A DNA stretch of 20,227 bases from an uncultured Bacteroidales bacterium (GTDB lineage: Bacteria > Bacteroidota > Bacteroidia > Bacteroidales > UBA932): contig CAMOKK010000008.1 in assembly GCA_946617545.1 (NCBI GenBank), forward strand, positions 1 to 20,227, read 5' to 3'. The notes beneath the pieces were generated by a model, which worked only from the letters and a program-made list of their open reading frames with translations, did not search any database and was not told where the DNA came from. Each line of letters begins with the position of its first letter. The stretch's first letter is position 1. Positions 16,024 to 20,227 of the stretch are shown here, piece by piece. The translations under genes and the position numbers were made by a program.

Positions 16024-17286
16024 GTGAAAAAGCTTTCTTCCCGCCTACTCATTTTTCTTTTGACAGGAGGTTGTCTGTTTTCCTGCTCCGGTGGCCGGCA
16101 AGAACAGGAGAAACAACAGCCCACCCCACAGAAAGGGACGGAACCATCGACCCTCACCCTTTCCGGCACCAAGAATTATTCGGCCGAGCCCCAGGATTTC
16201 ACCCTCTCCATTACGTGTGACGTAAGCTGGGACGTCACGCTTGCCGATGCGTCATGGGCCAAACTGGTTTCCAAAAAAAGCACCGGAGAAAACTCCGGAG
16301 AGGCCGTCATTTCCCTCTCCATGAACCGTACCCGGGATGTCCGCAAGCAGACCGTCACGCTGAAAGCGGGAAGCAAAACCCTTGGGTTCGAGATTGAACA
16401 GGCCGGTTTGTCCTCCATTCTGGACAAGGAATCCGTAATCATAAACGGAACGGCAAGCACTCCGCTCCTGGTCAAGCTGAAGTCGGCCTGGACCCTTTCC
16501 GTCACGGAAGGGGCCGACTGGCTCTCGGTTTCACCTGCGGAAGGCGACGGGTCCAACCCTGTCATGGTACAGATTACACCGGCCGACGGGAATGTCAACG
16601 TGGGAGACCGCTCCGGGTCCGTAGAACTGGCCGTCGGAGGGGAAACCCTCCGTATTCCGGTTCTTCAGGGGCAGACGGACGCCATTGTGGTGGCCGTGAG
16701 CCAGTACGCGCTGGACGGCCGCGAGCAAGACCAAATTGTCCCTACGGAAACCAATGTCTCTTACTCTGTACGCATCCCTTCGGAGTCTTCCTGGATCAGC
16801 CATGTCACAGCCCCGGACACAAAGGCCCTGAACAAACAGGACGTTGTGCTGCACTTGGATTCCAACACTACGGGAAAGGTAAGGACCGGTACCGTCTTTT
16901 TTGAAAAAGACACCGTTTCGCGGGCCGTTGTCCTGAGGCAGGCGCCCTATTCTTCCCTGCTGGAGACAACGACTCCCGGCGTATACGACCCCAACGGCGA
17001 AACGCTCACCTACCGCCCGGGTACGGACCAGATTGCCATAGGAATCCGGAACGGCTCCCGCTATTACAAACTGATAGACCCGGAACTGCTTCAGGTTTTT
17101 TGCATGAGCGGACTCCCCGTCCAAGACCCGCAGCTTTGCGACAGTTTCGAGATTATACTGAGACGGGAAACCGTCCTGGAAGGACCCGTCTTCAACAACA
17201 CAACTCCGGTTACTGTGATTGGCATTTCGGACCATCGCCTGTGGCTGATTACAGAGCAGGGAGGAGTCATTATCCTTAATAAGTAG
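16024..17286 (+). CDS. BACON-repeat surface lipoprotein
   Basis: A 420-residue predicted lipoprotein. The GTG start at 16024 gives the signal MKKLSSRLLIFLLTGGCLFS with a lipobox and acylated Cys near residue 21 (LFSC), followed by SGGRQEQEKQQ. The frame runs open upstream into feoB, but nothing there looks like a signal. Three BACON-like domains follow: about 45-127 (WDVTLADASWAKL ends FEIEQAG), about 128-222 (WTLSVTEGADWLSVSP ends IPVLQG) and about 225-318 (SESSWISHVTAP ends VVLRQAP). BACON domains are common on surface proteins of gut Bacteroidota, where they act as mucin- or glycan-adhesive or spacer modules. The last 100 residues are unassigned. Five bases separate it from the M6 protease gene, so they form an operon. 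G+C is lower than in feoB. Confidence 0.85.
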   Translation: MKKLSSRLLIFLLTGGCLFSCSGGRQEQEKQQPTPQKGTEPSTLTLSGTKNYSAEPQDFTLSITCDVSWDVTLADASWAKLVSKKSTGENSGEAVISLSMNRTRDVRKQTVTLKAGSKTLGFEIEQAGLSSILDKESVIINGTASTPLLVKLKSAWTLSVTEGADWLSVSPAEGDGSNPVMVQITPADGNVNVGDRSGSVELAVGGETLRIPVLQGQTDAIVVAVSQYALDGREQDQIVPTETNVSYSVRIPSESSWISHVTAPDTKALNKQDVVLHLDSNTTGKVRTGTVFFEKDTVSRAVVLRQAPYSSLLETTTPGVYDPNGETLTYRPGTDQIAIGIRNGSRYYKLIDPELLQVFCMSGLPVQDPQLCDSFEIILRRETVLEGPVFNNTTPVTVIGISDHRLWLITEQGGVIILNK

Positions 17287-17291
17287 GCGCC

Positions 17292-19829
17292 ATGAAAAGA
17301 ATCCTTACCTTTTTGCTTGTCCTTTTGGTACCGATGACTATGCGGGCCGTGGTGGCGCCCAAAACGCCATACCCCTACACCCAGCCGGACGGAACAGTCA
17401 TCATGCTGGTGAATCACGGCGACGAATTCCACAGCTGGGTTACTTGTGACGGCCGGATGGTGGAGAAGGACGCCCAGGGCTTTTACCGCCCGGTTTCCTC
17501 AACCGGCCCTATTACACTCAAGGCACAAAACGCCCGTCTGAAGCGTCAGCAAGCTCAGGATATTCGCAAAAAAAGCGCCGACGGGCGCCTGGGCATGGGG
17601 GAAAAACACTTTATGGTCATTCTGGTAGAGTTTCAGGACTTGCTTTTTACCGTTCCCAATCCGCAGGATGCTTTCGACCGTCTGTTGAACGAACCCGGCT
17701 ATGCAGAGAATGGCGGAACAGGATCTGTGAAAGACTTCTACACCGACAATTCCTCCGGCCAATTCAAACCCACCTTTGACGTTTACGGACCGGTAAAGGT
17801 CCCTAAGAACCATGCTTATTACGGCGCCCCCAAAGGAAGGGACAACGATGCCCACGCCGACGAGGCGCTGTTTGACGCCTGCACCATCCTGGACGAAACC
17901 GTGGACTTTTCCCAGTACGACCTGGATGGTGACGGATATGTTGACAATGTGTTTTTCTACTTTGCCGGCCACAACCAGGCCGAAGGCGGTGGCGAAGATG
18001 CCATCTGGCCGCATCAATGGGTTCTTTACTATTTCAACGGAACCTTCGACGGCGTGCGGGTATGGAACTATGCCTGCTCTTCGGAATACAAGGGCAGCGA
18101 AGGAGAAACCATGGCCGGGATAGGCACGTTTATCCATGAATTCGGCCATGTACTTGGCCTTCCGGATTTTTACGATACCGACTATGAGGAAAACGGTCAG
18201 GCCTATGACCATCCTGCCAGCTTCTCCACCATGGCCAGCGGCAACTATCTGAACGAAGGCCGTACGCCCTGCAACTTTACTTCTGTGGAGCGGAAGCTGC
18301 TTGGGTGGATGGGAGACTTTCAGGTCATTGCTCAGTCCGGATCATATTCCCTGGGGGCCTTGTCGGCCAATTCCATTCCCCTTACGACGCAGGCAGATGC
18401 AGATGGCGAGCAGTTCATCTATGAATTCCGCGATGGAAGCGGATGGGACAGCTATCTGCCTGCCGGCATGGTTGTGTACCATCTGGATGCCTCTTCCAAT
18501 CTTGTCGGGGACGGTTATACCGCCCGTCAGCTTTGGGATTACAGCAGTATAAACATATATGGCGACCACCCCTGTTTCAGGGTTATTCCTTCTATGAAAG
18601 ACAGCCGGACCCCGGAAAGCACCGTTTTCCCGGGCACCGGCCGGGTAACCGACTTTGTCCCCGTTCCCTGGAGCGGCTTCAACCTTGGTGTCGAACTGAA
18701 CGATATTCGAATGGAAGACGGCATGATGAAAATGACCGTGTTTTCGTCTTCCCGCCGGAGAGTCTGGGGCCGTGTCACGGACAACAAGGGCGTACCTCTG
18801 GAAGGCGCCAAACTGCTGCTAGGGACCAAACAGACCGACGGCATCGCCCAGACCGGAAAGCCGAAGCTTCTGAGCATGCGCCCCTCTGCAGAGGAAATCC
18901 GCTACCAGACCACCACGGAGGCAGACGGCTCCTATCAGATTTTGCTAGATGAAGGAGATGAGACCGGCGCCTTCCGTATGAGCGTCTCCTGCGTCGGCTA
19001 CATCGAACAGGCACGCGAGGTGAACTTCACATGGACCCTCCACAGCGACTTTGCCCTGCGTCCCGTAGGAAGTCCCTCACATGCAGACCTCAAGCACTAT
19101 GATCTGGATGTAAACCAAAATCTCCAAAGGACAGGTTTTGAGACCAGTCTTCCCGGCATCATGGGCGCTTCCTACTTCAGCCCCGATGATTTGTCCGACT
19201 ATGTGGGCATGCAAGTCAAGACTGTTTCCTTTGTTACCGGTTCGGCAGCGAAAAGTGTCCACGTTCTGATAGATTCCGATTCCGAACGCCTCCTTTCCCG
19301 GGAAGTTCAGAATCAAATTACGGTAGGTGCTTTCGAAGAAGTGGACGTATCGGACCAGAAGATTTTCATCCAACCCAATACGGGCATGTACTTCGGCTAT
19401 GCCGTCCAAGACTCCGAAGACGGATATCCGCTGGTTTACCAAGATTTGCCCGGAGCAAAAGGGTTTTATTATTCCATCTATCAGCTTGGTCAGGTTAACT
19501 GGCACTATTCCCAAGACGGATCGCCCTTGCTGGTATCCGTGACGCTGGCCGATGATGCGGCGTCCAAGTATCTCACACTGAGCTCGATGAATCTCAACAC
19601 AATAGACAATCCCGGACGGGAAAGCGGTTATAAGTCAGGAGACTTATTTACCTTCAAACTGCTGGAGGCCATCAAAGACAAACCTTCGGATGTAGTATGG
19701 TTCTATGACGGCGTGCAGCAGAACGGAGGCAGCGTAACGCTCACATCCGGAACGCACACGGTTACAGCCAAACTAAGCTTCCCTGACGGCGGAGCCGAAG
19801 AGCTGATTCTTGATTTGATTGTCCAGTAA
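17292..19829 (+). CDS. Secreted M6-family metalloprotease
   Basis: An 845-residue exported zinc protease. The signal peptide is MKRILTFLLVLLVPMTMRA. A propeptide-like region runs to about 100. The catalytic domain (about 104-400) has the M6/immune-inhibitor-A layout: DLDGDGYVDNVFFYFAGH at 210-227, AIWPHQW, the zinc site HEFGHVLGLPD at 282-292 and a Met-turn candidate STMASG near 312-317. Residues about 505-600 look like a carboxypeptidase-regulatory-like beta domain (VWGRVTDNKGVPLEGAKLLL). The remaining C-terminal part is beta-rich with no domain I recognise, and there is no obvious type IX sorting domain. It is probably co-expressed with the BACON lipoprotein. The stop codon ends 1 nt before a second copy of the feoB tail. 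Confidence 0.9.
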   Translation: MKRILTFLLVLLVPMTMRAVVAPKTPYPYTQPDGTVIMLVNHGDEFHSWVTCDGRMVEKDAQGFYRPVSSTGPITLKAQNARLKRQQAQDIRKKSADGRLGMGEKHFMVILVEFQDLLFTVPNPQDAFDRLLNEPGYAENGGTGSVKDFYTDNSSGQFKPTFDVYGPVKVPKNHAYYGAPKGRDNDAHADEALFDACTILDETVDFSQYDLDGDGYVDNVFFYFAGHNQAEGGGEDAIWPHQWVLYYFNGTFDGVRVWNYACSSEYKGSEGETMAGIGTFIHEFGHVLGLPDFYDTDYEENGQAYDHPASFSTMASGNYLNEGRTPCNFTSVERKLLGWMGDFQVIAQSGSYSLGALSANSIPLTTQADADGEQFIYEFRDGSGWDSYLPAGMVVYHLDASSNLVGDGYTARQLWDYSSINIYGDHPCFRVIPSMKDSRTPESTVFPGTGRVTDFVPVPWSGFNLGVELNDIRMEDGMMKMTVFSSSRRRVWGRVTDNKGVPLEGAKLLLGTKQTDGIAQTGKPKLLSMRPSAEEIRYQTTTEADGSYQILLDEGDETGAFRMSVSCVGYIEQAREVNFTWTLHSDFALRPVGSPSHADLKHYDLDVNQNLQRTGFETSLPGIMGASYFSPDDLSDYVGMQVKTVSFVTGSAAKSVHVLIDSDSERLLSREVQNQITVGAFEEVDVSDQKIFIQPNTGMYFGYAVQDSEDGYPLVYQDLPGAKGFYYSIYQLGQVNWHYSQDGSPLLVSVTLADDAASKYLTLSSMNLNTIDNPGRESGYKSGDLFTFKLLEAIKDKPSDVVWFYDGVQQNGGSVTLTSGTHTVTAKLSFPDGGAEELILDLIVQ

Positions 19830-19830
19830 A

Positions 19831-19866
19831 CTTTGCAGCCTTCCGTATCGGCCTGCTGATCTGGCC
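19831..19866 (+). repeat. Direct repeat copy B, an orphan feoB 3' end
   Basis: 36 nt matching feoB 15937-15972 at 33 positions. In frame it reads FAAFRIGLLIWP, then Leu and a TAG stop at 19870-19872, so it behaves like the tail of a feoB without the rest. It begins 1 nt after the protease stop. It is either the original feoB end displaced by an insertion or the remnant of a deleted feoB copy. Confidence 0.85.
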
Positions 19867-20066
19867 GCTTTAGGCTGGTCCCCTTTGTACATACGTGGTA
19901 TGTGCCGCAGCGCAAAGCCGCATTACGCCGGTTCCCCCCCTGCCGCCCGCTACGCACCAGGAACCTCAAACGCGTAACGACTGGCTCTTCACAGCCACCC
20001 GTTACGCACTGGGCCCCCGTAGTGCGTAATGCCTGGCTCCGGCCAGCCGGCACAATTGTCTGTCGG
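19867..20066. other. Repeat-rich convergent intergenic region
   Basis: The 200 nt between the protease/feoB remnant and the convergent SPFH gene hold no credible gene. They contain the word GCGTAAYG or its complement at 19920-19927, 19972-19979, 20000-20007 and 20024-20031, and two mutually exclusive hairpins. 19972-20007 pairs gcgtaacg and tggct with their complements. 20002-20029 pairs 9 bp, ttacgcact with agtgcgtaa. A 25-nt unit recurs at 19972-19996 and 20024-20048 (about 19 of 25). The hairpins may terminate both converging transcripts. Confidence 0.6.
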
Positions 20067-20227
20067 TTACTTTATATTAATAAACGGAAGGGCGCCGCCG
20101 CCGTTGTATTCGGGCAGCTTGCCGTCCCATTTCTGGATGGCGTCCTGCTGCACCAGGAGGGCGTTCAGGGATGCGGCCACCGTGCGGTTGTAGTAGGCTT
20201 CGCCGTCGGCCTTGATCTTGAGGGCCT
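20067..20227 (-). CDS. Prohibitin/SPFH (band 7) family protein, C-terminal fragment
   Basis: Only the last 53 codons are in the window; the start lies beyond 20227. The translation ALKIKADGEAYYNRTVAA followed by a QQDAIQKWDGKLPEY stretch and a Gly-rich PFINIK end matches the C-terminal helix and tail of bacterial prohibitin-like SPFH proteins, in which KIKAEAEA-type heptads lead into an IxKWxGxLP motif. Such proteins are membrane-anchored scaffolds that form ring-like microdomains. The stop TAA lies at 20069-20067. It converges on the M6 protease gene across the repeat-rich gap. Family assignment from so short a piece is moderate. Confidence 0.7.
   Translation of the reverse strand, partial: ALKIKADGEAYYNRTVAASLNALLVQQDAIQKWDGKLPEYNGGGALPFINIK

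Noticed and set aside
19703..20053. A 116-codon minus-strand open frame across the repeat-rich gap
   Set aside because: It runs through the protease 3' end, the feoB remnant and inverted repeats, with no coding character.

Overview
The window looks like a chromosomal segment of a fairly high-G+C Bacteroidota, most likely Bacteroidales. The evidence is promoter boxes of the TAnnTTTG type just upstream of genes, a fused FeoA-FeoB transporter, a BACON-domain lipoprotein, a secreted M6-type metalloprotease, and MKK-type signal peptides leading small outer-membrane beta-barrels. I saw no rRNA, tRNA or CRISPR array, and no transposase gene.

Layout. Bases 1-3958 are minus strand: the end-clipped Na+/H+ antiporter nhaA, then ahcY overlapping it as TAATG, then a 113-nt gapless imperfect hairpin, then an M24B aminopeptidase. 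A DUF456 membrane protein (plus, 4006-4500) meets guaA tail to tail. Bases 4504-8248 are a minus-strand unit: a hemerythrin/RIC-like LuxR regulator, a 162-bp MITE-like palindrome with TTA duplications, apt, guaB and guaA. Both GMP enzymes are minimal forms: the IMP dehydrogenase has no CBS pair and the GMP synthase has no glutaminase domain. A near-palindromic divergent promoter separates the regulator from plus-strand nhaC-queH.

Bases 10210-13480 are minus strand: three related outer-membrane beta-barrel genes and an NagX/HgsnAT-type membrane acyltransferase. A plus-strand promoter plus a strong hairpin in the gap between two of the porin-like genes suggests a small RNA. From 13583 the plus strand carries feoAB, a BACON lipoprotein and an M6 protease. 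One base after the protease stop there is a second copy (33/36 bases) of the last codons of feoB, so the lipoprotein-protease pair is bracketed by a duplicated feoB 3' end, as in an insertion or a rearrangement. A short repeat-rich gap follows, then the C-terminus of a prohibitin/SPFH-family protein on the minus strand.

Functional themes, by inference: sodium/proton homeostasis (NhaA, NhaC), purine salvage and guanylate synthesis (Apt, GuaB, GuaA), methyl-cycle clean-up (AhcY), iron and iron-sulfur biology (FeoAB, QueH, a RIC-like di-iron regulator), and envelope or extracellular functions (three beta-barrels, BACON lipoprotein, M6 protease). No single new multi-gene system is proven. The best leads are the feoB-bracketed module, the operon-splitting MITE, the long hairpin, the candidate sRNA and the regulator-centred divergent promoter.
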